From Micromussa lordhowensis (taxonomy: Eukaryota > Cnidaria > Anthozoa > Scleractinia > Lobophylliidae): DNA of 64,000 nt. The notes beneath the pieces were generated by a model that was given only the letters and a program-made list of their open reading frames with translations, was not told where the DNA came from and ran no database searches. A program made the position numbers and the translations under genes. Where the stretch lies: positions 1,372,603 through 1,436,602 of the forward strand of contig OZ026607.1 in NCBI GenBank assembly GCA_964020085.1, in the 5' to 3' direction. Position 1 is the stretch's first letter, and every line of letters starts with the position of its first letter. Of this stretch, positions 11,528 to 25,500 are shown piece after piece.

Positions 11528-12613
11528 GTAATATGGTTGATGGTCTGAATTATTTCAATAACGCTTTGGCGTTTTTTTTTTTCTTGCTCTAAACCGGCTT
11601 TTATCTGATTTTATAGCCCCTCCTAAATTTCAGGAATTTATAATTTTAGAATTTTTATAAAATAAGTACCACTGCAACATGAAATAATTCCTTTGAAATA
11701 TTATTAGCAAGTGATAACGAGAAGAGAGTGTCTGGGGGACTATATTGTGCTAAATTAAAAAGAAAAAAAAAATGAAATGAAATGAAGTCTCATCCTAAAT
11801 GTTTTTGCCGCCTCCACCAATCAACAGGATGTATTATACAAGTCTGCATTTCAAGAGTAAATGGGGGGAAGGAAGTGGTGAGAGAAAGTGTACATTTTTA
11901 TATTTGTGTTTCAAGCTTTGGGAACCATCTCAATTTGGGACCTTGATTTTTTGGGGGTGAGTGTAAACTAGGGATAAATGATCTGGTATGCATAGCACTG
12001 AACAAATTACAGTATAAAATATACAACTTGAACACCATGTCCAATATGAATTGGAGAGGTGTTGCTCATGTGTGATTTTTAGTAGTAGTTTCTTTCTTAA
12101 TGTAGTTTTTTGCTCTTTTCTTTAGTCATAGAGTTAAGAGTGGAACCTGGTCTTCTACAAAAATCCCTCAAGGGGATACTAGCATCAGCATTCAAGATTT
12201 CCTTTCTGAATGGGTCAAGTCAGGCAACACAAGGTCCATCAAATATGTCGACAGTTGTATTGGTGCCCACTGTAATCCAACCTGCCCCGACAAAGTGGTT
12301 TTTCAGGATATAGGCGAGGTCTGGCGTGAGGTTGTTAAGGCAGTAATCATTTTCCTGTCTCTAGTGATCACCGTAGTTTGCTTTGCATTGAAAGCAAGCT
12401 TTGTGTGCTATTACCATTACTTGATGAAAAGGCAGACAAGATACTTGAATGACAGCGAAACTTCTCAGGCTAGAAAGGAGGTAGGAAACTATTGTTCAGA
12501 GAGAACCCTCTTCCAAATCTTACCACACCCATTTTAATGTGTGCCCAACACCCCTTCCAGGGTTCGTACAGGTCATGGAAAACCTGGAGACTTCTGGCCC
12601 GGGTTGTTCGAAA

Positions 12614-12650
<37 letters not shown>

Positions 12651-15600
12651 GCAGATAGCGCGGTTTGTTTTGTTAACACTTATCCGCTGGATAGCGATTT
12701 ATCTGCTGGATAGCGTTATCCAGCCTTTGAACAACTGGCGCCTGGAATTTATTGCGGCTTTTTCTAGGACTGAAAAGTCGTGGAAAAGGCTACTGGTCCT
12801 GGAAAGTTCTGGAAATCTTTCAACTCAAGTAAAATATATGAAATGTATGGCAGACAGCAAGAAGAATTAACATTGAGATCTTGGGAGTGAAAGGGTTAAT
12901 GTGAATTTTAGAGTCCTGGAAAAATCAACCTGGAAAAGTCTTGGAAATTTGTTTCTGAAAAAGGGTGCGGACCCTGCCCTCCCTTTCCACCCCATTCTCA
13001 ACTGTACCTGAATTAATGTTTGACCCTCTTTCACTTTCCATTCTTACATCATGCCTGTTAGCTCTAATGTTTCCATAGTAACAGTAAGTAGCTAGCTTTT
13101 GTAAAGTAACTTTTTCAGTTTGTTTTTTTTTCTGGCATAAAGAAATGAAATGACAAAAAGCAGTGCTTTTTTGAATTTATGACAACCAAGAAAGGAATAA
13201 GAAAAAAGTAGCAAGTCTTTTGTTTAAATACAGTCGAACCTCCGGTTGTGACCACCTCTCGTAAGCGACCGCCTCTACTCAGAGGCCGCGACCACTTTTG
13301 GAAATGAAAGTTTGAAATTTTCTTTTGTTTTTAACCTCCCGTAAGCGACCATTTGAAAGATAATAGAGCAGAAATTTGATAATAAGGTGTACCATTATTG
13401 CATTCCTGGGTAATACAACAGGAATTTCAAAATACAATTTCAAAATGGGAAGTACCGGATTTTTTTTTCTCGAAATTGACTTTTCACATGAATACAACAT
13501 TTAAAAGAGAAAACAGAAACCTGTTGAAGTCATATATCCCTTGTAAGTAGTGCATCGATTGCGTCTTTACATGTCAAGAGAAGGAAATTAAAACAGTTTT
13601 GACGGCGCAATTCACCTGAAGCCTGCTAATGTCCTGCTCTATGTGCTTGTCTTAGTCAAATTGTTATATTAAGGTCGAGATATTAATTGACAGATTAAAC
13701 CGTCTTATGAAAAAAGCCCGCTTGATAAACCTCGCTCAAGGCATTTTCACCACGCGAGAAGTGTTACCAGTGTTGGAAATTAGCGCTCGTCCGAGTACAA
13801 ATCATCGATCACTCGCCCCTTTGGCAAGGACGATTTTCATTTTCGAGAAATTATTTAAGCTTAAATATTGATAACATTCCCTTAAGTTACAGTAACCAGT
13901 TGAGTTTTTTTCCGGTCGAAAACGTTTTTATCCGTCGAGAATATTGACACGAAACCAAGCAGAGTCGAGCACTTGATTATAATGCACACGAAACTCCTGC
14001 TCGGTTTTTTAAGTAAACGTAAACTTCAAAGTAACTGACGGTCAGTTGTTTGATGAAATTCTGAAGGCCGCCTGACAAGCGGACCTTTCGAAATTACGAC
14101 ATTACTGAGACAGGGAGTAAGCGCACGCCCACCCACTTCTCCCCTCCCAGTAGTTTTTTCGATGGACGTATGTATGCTTGTACAGTATATAGTGTTGTGT
14201 ATTTTACGTGTATTTGTGTTGTAGCTTCCACTCTGCAAGTCCGATGAAACTGTTAGCATTGCCTGCCTGTCGTTGAATTACACAGTAGATGTGATCAAGA
14301 AGAAAATGAAGAAAAATGACAATGGTGAGACTTATTTATTAATAGACCTTTTTAGCTCGGGTGTTTTTTTTTTTCACGCCTTAAAGACAACGTGATATTC
14401 TCTACGACTAGAGAATTTCTTTCATCCATCTAGAGAATTTTCACTCGTATACGCGCGAAAATCTGTAAGCAAAAATTCTCAAGAGTATCATCACAAGCTC
14501 TAGAATGGAGCAACAAACCCTAAAAAGGTATATTGTTAGATTTTCCCCAGCTGTGCTTTTTTGTTTAAAAACTACTGACTCTTGGTTTCTTTGTCAGATT
14601 CCAGCTCTGATGAAAACAGCAGCACGACTAAAGGAGACAGGGACAGTAAAACATCATCATTGATGGTTCCAGATTCAACCACAGATGAAGATTCCGGTAG
14701 TGAGTTTATACAAGAAGATGACGAAAATAAACAAGATGAAGTGGATGGCGGCTGGGAAATATCTCGTATGTTGTCAAATGGCAAGGATGAAGGCACGGAT
14801 ACAGTAGAAATTCTCCAAGAAATACAAATAGACCCTGCTATAGAAAGCAAAGACGGCCGCTCCACATCATTTGCCGGAAGTGATTTTTCGCTCTTACCCG
14901 GTAACCAAGGTAACCGCGACAATGGGTCACTAAGCTTCCTGGCACCAGTCTCCAAGGACTCGGTTGATGCTTTCGGTGAGAAGGGCGAGAGTTCGAACAA
15001 GAAGCAAATTCTTAAAGGCGTATCGGCGTATTTCAACACGGGCGAACTGGTGGCGATAATGGGACCGTCGGGTTGTGGAAAGACAACTCTACTTGATTTG
15101 TTAACAGGAAGAAGGCGACATGGTCACTTCAAGGTTTGTAGAACTTACTTCCATAATATAAGAGGAACAAACCTTCTGACTGGGCAAAATTGGATGTAAC
15201 GAACCCCGATATAGAGAAACATTTAGTCAACTAGCCGTGATTTCTAGAACAATGACTGAACAAAAATACCTATGTGAAAAACCCGCGAGATGGACTAACC
15301 TTGTCTAACCAAGCATTTAAGACACTAAATATGAACGAAGGAATACGAGCAAACCTTGCAGTATTACTGGTGGAGAAGGAAAACGATCGCATTCTAGGAG
15401 CTTAAGCAATGCGATGACGACACCACGGACAACGCCTAGTAAAAAATTATAATCTGGCATTTGTGAAGATGGATTCAACACACATATCGGTATAAAAATT
15501 AGTTCCAGCTGGATGTTTTAGGAGAGCGATCATTTCCAAATAGAAATACGGAACGTCAGCTGACGTGACTCGTGTTGTCCCAAATACGTAAACTCGCGTA

Positions 15601-18600
15601 CAGAGCCATTGTCCTGCTCATCAAACATTTTTTTCGTTGGCGCCGGTTGCCATCGTGGTTTGCTCTATAAGCTCCGTATTTTCACAATGATACCTATTCT
15701 GAAGTATCCTTCTCGTTAATTCATAAACTGCAGCTTACCTAACAAGCTAACTTCTACTATTCGTGTTTTTCAGGGCCAAGTGTATATCAACGGAGTTGGT
15801 CTGGGGCAGGTACAAGACTGGTACGCTCGTAAGATTGGTTATGTGTTACAGCTCGCTGTGCCTTACTACGAAGAACTTACTGTTCGACAGAATCTCTTCT
15901 TTGCAGCGCATATGAGGCTTCCAAAGGAGGCGAACGCGGCGGAGAAATACGAACGTGTTGAGCAAATTATCGCTCAGGTAAACTTATTTGTTTTTGGTTT
16001 AAACGTAATCAAGTAACTTGATGGTCGACCAGATGTAGCTGGAAAATATTAGAATGTGAAAACTTAATGGAACAACCCTTTATAAGCAAACTGTGTCGTT
16101 TCTCTTCTTCAAAGAAGACTGATTACGGCTGTGAACAGGGCGGTCTTTCCATTATAACAAGCTGTAGTATTTTTGGTATTTGAAATTAATGTAATATGTA
16201 AAATTAGGTACATTTGAAGTATTTGTGTCACCTAATTACATTGGTACTTACGTTTGGGGAGCACACGCGCTTCCACACCAGGCTCCTCCCCGCCGGATCG
16301 CTTCGGCCTTCGCTCGCGCGTGGTCCCTCGCGTGTGAATCAAAGATGCGCCTGCTCGCATGTTAAGTACACGTTGCAAATTAAGTGACCTTGACCGTGTT
16401 TGCCATAAGACCGATACAGCTGGGTACATTTAAAATCAATGCTAGTAGCAATTGAGATTGTGAGAGAACTTCCTTTGTTTAACCAAAACATGGAGACCAC
16501 AACCAAGAGTTACTTTGTCTGGCTCAGTGGCGCAACGTAAATAGGAGATTTCTGTTATGTTAGGAACAGTCAACACTGAAAATCACGTTTTTATCTTTAA
16601 TTCCTTTGTAAAGCAAGGTAAAGGTTATGGTACTTTGGAGAACTGAGCTAATTGAGCTGCGTGAAAGGGCATGGAATGCCTTCTTTCAACCACGCCTTCT
16701 CAGAAACGTCTTCAAGTTAATAAATTTTGCGAAAAACTTACAAAACCTATCGCATAACCTGTAGCTAAGACTACTGATACCAATATCAATATTAAGCAAG
16801 TTACAATCCAAATGTTTCCCTTTATCTGCGCGTTATAACACTGGCTTAAAAAAAAACCGTGTATGGATGAAATTACCTTGATTGGTGATAGCGGATCTTG
16901 ATTTTCTTGGTACCAGACTGGACTAACGCAGATGGCCGACACGGTGATTGGTGGATCAACGGGCCTGGGTTTGAGTGGAGGACAAGTAAGTAGTTAAGTT
17001 AGCAGATTGATATCACTTGCTCCAAAGACTATCATACACGTAAACTGCAGTACCAGCCAAACTATAATACCGTTATTTTCAAAAAATTCTAGGGATTTAA
17101 AAGTTTCAGTGAATCACAGATAATTGTTTGTGGTGTAAAACGTGCGGTAGCCATAACTATGTAAAAACGTTTGTACTTAAAGTCGATCCGAAAATTAAAC
17201 GGTGTTTCTGTCATAAACTTCTTCTACGTGTAGATCAGGCTTTTGGGCTTATCTGGTCTCATCAATAATATACACTTAATGTGTGGTCCCGAGGGAAACA
17301 GTAAGCTTTGTTTTCCCGAGAGTCATCAGGAATCGAGAAAAACAAATCTAACTAGTTTTCCGAGGGACCATACATTAAGTGCTTTGTTAAATATTCAGAC
17401 TCTCCCTTAAACAATCATATAGCAAAAACAACAAACAAAGACGGCGCGCGGGCAACAACTGCGCAATTGTATCCCGGTCGGGATACATTTGAATTTGATC
17501 AGGGGCACGTGACCAAGAATCAACCAATCACAGTGCTGATTTTGTTGAGTGGACGTCTAGGTATATAACAATAGATTATCAGTATTTAGCCACCTCCTAA
17601 TATGGCTTATGTTGCAGAAACGTCGATTGTGTGTTGCACTTCAGCTGATTAACATGCCATCTGTGCTTTTTCTTGATGAGCCAACTTCAGGTTTGTGTGT
17701 CTGTACAGTATATCTGTGCTTACCAAGAGTTGTCAGTTACAAAGAAAGTGTGGCATAAAATATCAGGTCAGGGGAGAGGGCTACTTCAACTCTACGGCAT
17801 TTTAGGTGGTCGGTGTTTGGAAAGGAGGACTGAAAAAAGTAACCCAGCCACCCAGACTCAAAAGTCGATATCCTATTTTAGATATCTTAAATTAGGACTT
17901 TCGGAAAATGGTTGCCATTTGTAACGTTGTCAGTTTCGGCTTCTAGGCCAGACTACAAAAATGATACCCTATTTCAGGCCAAAATGTTAAAAAATCTATT
18001 CCTATCTAAACCAGAACGGCCTACAAACCATAGCTAAATAGCTTACACAGTATAAGGGAGGTTGCCCCCTCCGAGATACTTTAAAAGACGTGTTTAGAAT
18101 ATTTTCCCCGAAAAATAGTAGTTTACTTAGGTAGAAAAACGCAAGTATTTGTCCTTGGCCCAAGAAGGTAAATGTGTAATTCTATTCTGATTTGAATTCA
18201 GGTTTGGACGCGTCCTCTTCACTTGAGCTGTTAAATCATCTGAATCTTGTAGCTGAATCCGGCAGACTTGTTATTCTTACCATTCATCAGCCAAGACTGG
18301 AAATATTTCATCTTTTTCACAAGATTCTTTTCTTGTGCGATGGGCAGGTAATCTAGACGTGTACTTTAAGTAGAAAACTCTCGGGCTATGCTCGGGAACT
18401 GTCAAAAGACCATTGACACTGAAAAATCAGGCATTTACAAGGTTTTGAGTTCATCAACTCAAATCGAAATATTATAACAGAATATAGTGTTTTACCCAAC
18501 ATTTCGTCCTTCCGTTGCTGTTTACTCGTCGTCCAGGTATTTTTTCGCTCGCCGTTTTTGCTTATAATAGGACAAGGGCATTGTGTCGTCAATGTATAAA

Positions 18601-21600
18601 TATTCTGACATGGCTACGAGACTTTCAGGACAAACTTCTATATTTGGTGGTGGTTTCTGTTTCTTGCGAATTGTGAGACAAAACAAACCGAAAGCCTCGG
18701 AGCCATGTTAGAAAATTGATTTACCAAACGTGTTATATTTGTTCACTTGTTTGCTAATTTATTATTTTGTTTATTTGCAGGTTGCATACTATGGCGAGCC
18801 TTCCATGGCACCAGAAATATTCATCAAAGCTTACGCTCGCGCAACTCCGGAAGAATATCAACTGAGTGAAGAGGCACCGAAAATCGACGCCAAAAATCCC
18901 GCAGGTACTAAAATTACCTTGGTTCTTTTGTTTCTTTTGTGCTTTAGAAACGTTGTAAGTTGACGAAAAAGCCTCACTTTGTCGTGGACCAATCATTAAT
19001 AATACGCGCTTATTACTTTGTAAATATAGACACCATTATGGATTTACTAAACTGCAGCCAAGCTCGCCGCGCTATTCTGGATTATTATCAAACAAGTGGT
19101 GAACCACAGGCAGTCCAAGAAGCCATTAAGACGTCTCAGGAACATGCCCGTAAAACGGTTACCATGGAGACAATGAGTAGGATGTAAGTACACCCTTACA
19201 CCTTTTGCCGCCAGGGTTGATCTACATAGATACATGGATAAACTTTATTTACGAGTAGCTACATGTACAATGCTAATATCTTCGAGTTAAATAATTAAAA
19301 AGCTATAAAAATGTAAATTTATAATAAAAATGTTAAAATACATGCTTATAAATATTACAATTATTTTATTTTAGAATACAATATAAAAATTTACAATCAT
19401 GATCGCCAAAAAAAAACTACAATTACCACTGATTTGCGCCACTTTAAAACCTCTACTTAGTCCTTCTCGGTTGATCTGCACTGGACTAGGGGCATTGTTG
19501 TTATAAAGTTAGTTATAAAGAACCTTGTAAACGGTATAGGCCGTGTCCTTTTGTAACGGTCTACTTTCTAGAAATGTGTGACCCGAAGTTTTCGTGTGAC
19601 GCGATTTTGCCACCCGATATTTTTTGGGCTTTTAGTCGAGCGAATGAGGATAGCATCCCTTTCGCACCGATTTCACAGCAATCATTTTAATTTATGTCTT
19701 CTATAGAATGTTACACTTTTAACTTGCTGTTTGGTATTGTTAATGACAGAGTGGATGGAGCTGGGTCCTTGAGCAGAATTTTTGTGCTGGAGAGCAGAGC
19801 TTCTGAGAAGCAAACACTTGGACAAATCTTGTATTTCCCGCTGATTTTTTTCGTCTTTGGAATTATTGTTGGTACGTTGTTAAACTACATAGTACGTACG
19901 TACGTACGTAGCTGGAAGTTGCTTCATTGTCACACAATGTTAAGAATGCGAGGTCATGTTAGTGTCACGCTTTGTTAAAGGAGCTTTGTCACGGTTTTCG
20001 TATTCTAAAAAGTGTAGCCCAAATGTTTGAAGTTCGTCGTTTGTAATCTGTGTTAATCTTCTTCATCCTTAACCATCGTTATTCCTTTAGAGTTTATTAT
20101 TATCTCTTTGGTGTTTTCTATCTTAGTAAACTGCCATTTTCAGGTTTCTTTCAACGTAATACCGTGACTGAGCCCCTTTGAGAGGAGTGAGTCAATCTAT
20201 GGTCACGCCATATTAAAAGGACTAGATCACACTAATATTACAGGGGAGTAATTCACGTTGTGTTCAAGTCATGTTAACCGACTAGGTCACTAATTGTCAC
20301 GCCAAAATAAAGGGTTGGGGTTAACTTATTATTCATGTTTATCTCTATTAAATATATGGGTTATATGGCAATAACAATTCTTTGAAATATGAGCTTAAAG
20401 GTATTCTTTATGTCCATGTTTGCAGGGACTGTCTATTGGCAAGCGGAGGATAGAGACGGCATTCTGCTGATGTCAGCATATTGTGTTTACTGCTGCGCAA
20501 GTCCTTTGTTTCTCAGCTCTGTTCTAATGGCGCACCTCAATAAAGCTTTGGGTGTAAGTACTAACACTGACTCTTCCCCAGGCGTCCCTCTTTGGTTAGA
20601 GTGCGGTGCCCGTGGTATTATGGGCCTAATATATAGATTTAGCCAAGCCTAAAAGCGGAGTTCCTGGGCCGGTTTGTTCAAAACCTGATTTAACCGAGAA
20701 TTTTGATTTGAACTTTTTTTAAAGTTGTCGGTGAGGTTTTCTGTTTATTTGGTCTTCGGAGTTTGAATAATCTCAAACTACATCAAACCTAAAAAACGTT
20801 TTTTTACAAGAAAAATTTATACTTGGTTAACTTTTAATCCTGGGTTAGCTTTAACCTGCTCAGTTTCGAACAACCCGACCCTGATTACAGTGAGTTCACC
20901 TGGTTTGAGCCGCGATCCAATCGAAAAGCCGGTTACTCGATCAGCTGTTAACTTCAAAAACACACGTGACCTCGATGAGCTCAAAACGTGAGCCCGCAAT
21001 ATAGTCACGCGATACTGGTCAGCGGATACCTTGTTTTGACAGTTGTCAATTGACCATAACATGGATCATGTGCAATATCAAAGATATAAAGATATACGCT
21101 GTAAACCAAGGCCGCATGTCCTATTAGCTGGAGTATGGCCGCCATGTTATGCGACGTCGTCATCGTCGTCGTGCGTACGCGCCCACGAGCAATACCGCCA
21201 GCCATTTTGACCATGAGAAAAGCGATTCACGGGTTTCTGTGAGTAAAGGGCTCCGTGCTTGCGGCCCTCTCCGCTATAACTTTCAAGCACCGCGCTTCTT
21301 TTTTCCCGCTCTTTGCCGACGAAATGCAACAAGCGCCTGGGGACACAATTACAGTTTAATGATTATTAAACTTAGCAGGAATATTGTAGTTTCCTAACTG
21401 ACAATCATACCATTTCTCTCGTTGTATGCCTGCTTGAGCAAAAATACTTTCGTCGACGACAAACACACTTCAACAACGGTAACAGCAACAAAGATACGTA
21501 TCTTATGTTCTCCCACACGGATAGACATTCATTGTTTTGTACAATCTACTATAATGTCTTTTGTTATCAGATATTTCACCTGGAACGCCAAGATGGCTGT

Positions 21601-22497
21601 GGTAGATCTTACGAGAATGTCATCCAAACATTTGTTCGAACGACTGCGATATGCGTGTTACCAGTGATATTGTGTTCAGCGATGTCATATTTCATGGTAA
21701 GGGTTAGATTTCCCTCGCTAATAAGACAGATAGTTGTGAGTTCTAAATTATTTGATTTTAACCACCACTTTGTTCCTACCATAGACCACTTTCATAAATG
21801 GCGGCCAATTAGAAGTTCTTTTGACAATATTAAAATTAGCCTTACTAACCTCATTTTGAAGTCAGTAATTCAAAAGAATTTTTACACTGAGACGAGGTTA
21901 GTAAGGCTAATTTTAATGCATACAAAAGAATTTTAAATTGGCAGCCATTTATGAAAAGGGTCTATATGATTTAGTTTGTGACAGCTCTGACAGAGTTAAA
22001 ACAACCGAAAACTGGTTAATTTTAAAAGCCACAAGACAAAAACAGGAAAAACTATCCAATTTTCACCACCACTTCCATCGTATTACACTGTATTTGGTAT
22101 TGTTTGTAGCAGATCATATTCTCTTGTTTGCAGTGATTTTATAAGCTGAAGAGATTAGCCACCGAAAGATGTGTTATCTCAACTACCATTTCGTTCTTTT
22201 CTCTTGATCCTGTTTTTAAATTTTCTATTAGCCAAAGACAAGAGAATATGATCTCTTGCTAAAGAATGATAACAGGCGACAAATGTTATTTATAATATAT
22301 ATTCCTCAAGTTGTTTGTAAAACGTTTAGAAAAGACTTAGACATGAGTCAAATATATGAAGATTCCCAAAAAATTGGAGATTTTTTGGAACACCCGTGAA
22401 CTGCCGCTTGCAAGCTCCCCGTGCTTATACGCCACTTCCACCCTCCGGTCATAGGCTTATCTACCTGTAAACCAAAAAATACATCCCGTTATCAGCC

Positions 22498-22528
<31 letters not shown>

Positions 22529-25500
22529 ACACACACTCTAGCTTGCCTTGTTATGAATTCGATTTATTTTGATATTTAAAGATTAATTACCAGTAAATAA
22601 AAAAACCTATTTCGATCAACACGTGAAGCAATAGCTCGTTTCAAAACGAATTTTTTTATTCCGGTTATAAGCCTCGTCGGATAGAAGCCCCTCCGTTTAT
22701 AAGCCCATCTAAACCCCCTTACGAAAGTGTATAAGGTTAGAGCTTGTAAGCGGCAGTCTATCTGAGAAGCCATTTGTTACCATCTACGAGCTAGAACTAA
22801 ACAACTGGAACAGAAATTAGATGGAAGCATTTGAAACTGCTGGTTTCATGTTACATACTGTAGCTAGAGTGCATTTCTGGAAGTAAATATTTCCAACTGT
22901 TTCAACCATAAATCTCTTCTTTAGGTGATGACGTCATACGACTTGTGGAAATTCTTGTTGGTGACAATCATTTCATTGGTTTTAAACCAAACCTGGATTT
23001 CAGTCTACATGATGGTGATTTGTGCACATCCGGGAATCGCTCATCGTATTTGTCCAATGGTGTCCGCCATTGGAGGCTTTGCGGGAGGTTTCCTAGTGCC
23101 CAGGCCTCAAATGCCAGTGGTGTAAGTCTTACGTTTTTGGAGCGTTTAGTTCGTAGTTTTTAATGAGTTTTATAAATAAAAATGGTAAATTCTTCAATGA
23201 TGCGAGGTTTTAAATAGAATAGGTTTCTTCAAGCTAAATAACAGGACAGGCACACCGATGCAACAGCTCGGCATGATTTTTCCAGTCGTTTTGAGAATCT
23301 GTGTGGTGTACAGGGGTACAAGATGGTTGGAATTCTTTCAAGCACTTTGCAAAGAAATGTACCAAGAATTAAAACGCACGTGCACAGCTCAGCCATTGTT
23401 CTGCTCATTAAACCTTTTGTTTCGCGACGTTCCCCTTGCCGTTACCGTTGTGATTTTCTTAAGCTCCCTTTTTAAGGTAATTCCTTAGTATTGCATTGCG
23501 CATCCCTACTGCGCACGATTTTCGCGTCATTAGCGCGCGCATATGAGCGCGTGCGCGTACAAAACCTAAGAGATTTCCCCAGAACTGATAAACTATTAAA
23601 CCAGCACGGTGACCCCCCCCCCCCCCCGATTTTTTTTGGTATTTGCTGAGAACAGTCCAAAAAAGAATATATTTGAAGAAGGAAAAAAGTTTGATAGTAG
23701 AACATGATTTTATTTTTTGCAAAATAGTTCCATATAGGGTGTATTTTGGCCAAGGCGAGGACTTCAAGCTAACCACGGAACTGTCCGAAAAAGTGAAATG
23801 TTTACGCAACGAGGCAATCAAAAACGGCTTAAATGAAGCAATACTACTTATGTGAATAAAAGAAGCTTTACTTTCAAGATAAAATTTTGTCTTTCAAGTA
23901 ATCAAGACTTAATTTTGTATGAAGATGAGTCGAATTTTTAACGCGCATCCAGTAAAAATACCCCATTTTAAGTGCCTGCTGACGCGTAAACAAGCACGGT
24001 GACCCCATTTTTTTATTGCATTTTTTTAATGGTCATATCATGAATGTTAACTATGCCAAGTCTCAAAAAACGTTCGATAGTAGAACAATTTCAAGGGAAT
24101 TACCTTAAGCGCTGGGACTGTGCTCTGCTGTGGTACATACAACTCTGCATTCTGGCACACGCGACACAGAACCCAAGCTTGACAGACTGCAGTTAAGCTT
24201 AGACCTCTAAATGCACTGATGAGTCCAGTAAAATCAAATTTTCTTCTTGCTTTCAGGTACAATTTACTATTCTACATCAATCCACAGTTCTATGGCTACG
24301 CAGCTATCACTAAGATCTTGTTACTGAACGTTCGTCTGAAGTGTGAATACGAGTCGACATTGAACTGCGTCAGTACAGATGGCAACGCTGTGCTAGCCAG
24401 ATTTGGACTGGAAACAGTCAATCCTTATGAACACCTGGTGGTAAGTATTCTATGGAGACCAGAAGACATGATGAAGGCGACCGAAAGCCACAGTAAAGGG
24501 AAATCCGAAGAAGAAGACAGCTTTCTTCGCGCACTAAATTTTTCCACTGTTTGAGAGATTTTACATGCAAACTTTAAAGAATTCGTTTCTACTGTAAATG
24601 CTCAGCCCCATTAGCACTTGTGCTAAGTCACTTACGAAGTCATTTTTTTTCTGAATGTTGTTGTTTCATTTATTTATTTCAGATTATGTTGGGGATGACA
24701 GTGTTGTCTTTGTTACTCTCATGGCTGTTTCTAGAAGCAAAGTACTTCAACTTGCGTTGCTTTACTAAAGCGTAAGTTGTTTTCAATTTATACTCATTCA
24801 ATCTTCTTGACATTATTGTTATGTTTATGAATATCAAGATCCATTGACTTCTCTGCTTCTCGAGAAGAAAGTTGAAAATACGACAATCAGCGGAGTATTT
24901 GTCTGGTACTTCGAGGTGACAGTATAGAAATGTGGTTAAACAGTGTCTTGAGTGTTTCATATTTCTTCTCAATCGAAACTAAAGCTAAGAAATCTATGCG
25001 TTTTGAGATCAGACATCATATTGTTTATCACAATCAAACCTCGTGGCGTAAATGTGGTTTTGAAATCTTCCCAATCACGCTGAAATTACATTCTTTGTTA
25101 TTCCTCTCCAATGCCTTGACTCATTTCGTATACATCTAAGCTTGAAATGGTTTTTATTAATTTCAGTCCCCCAGCATTTTCAGCAAAGACTCAAGTGGAG
25201 AAGGTCGAGGAAGTTTTTGCGAATAAACCACCTGATGAAACCCCAGCCAAAGATGATGAGGAGGAAATAGAGATGGAGACGCCAGAATTCTTTCCCGTCA
25301 AACCATTCAGTCGTAACCGAAGGTCTGCGAAATCGAGGCTTGGGCTGATAAGCGGAAACCAAGGATTTCATTCTGTTAAGCTGCCGTCTCAAAGGCGGCG
25401 TACCAGCACATCGGAAGACGTTTTCAACACCAAGCAAGGCATAGATGGCGTAGATGGCCCGAACAGACGTAACCTGCAGACTATCCGCCGCAAACGGATG

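Noticed and set aside
21505..21936. 143-codon plus ORF overlapping gene A exon 13
   Set aside because: It reads through the exon in another frame and then into a foldback MITE.
23459..23821. Long minus ORFs in gene A intron 14
   Set aside because: They cross a C-run and low-complexity sequence and show no protein similarity that I can recognise.
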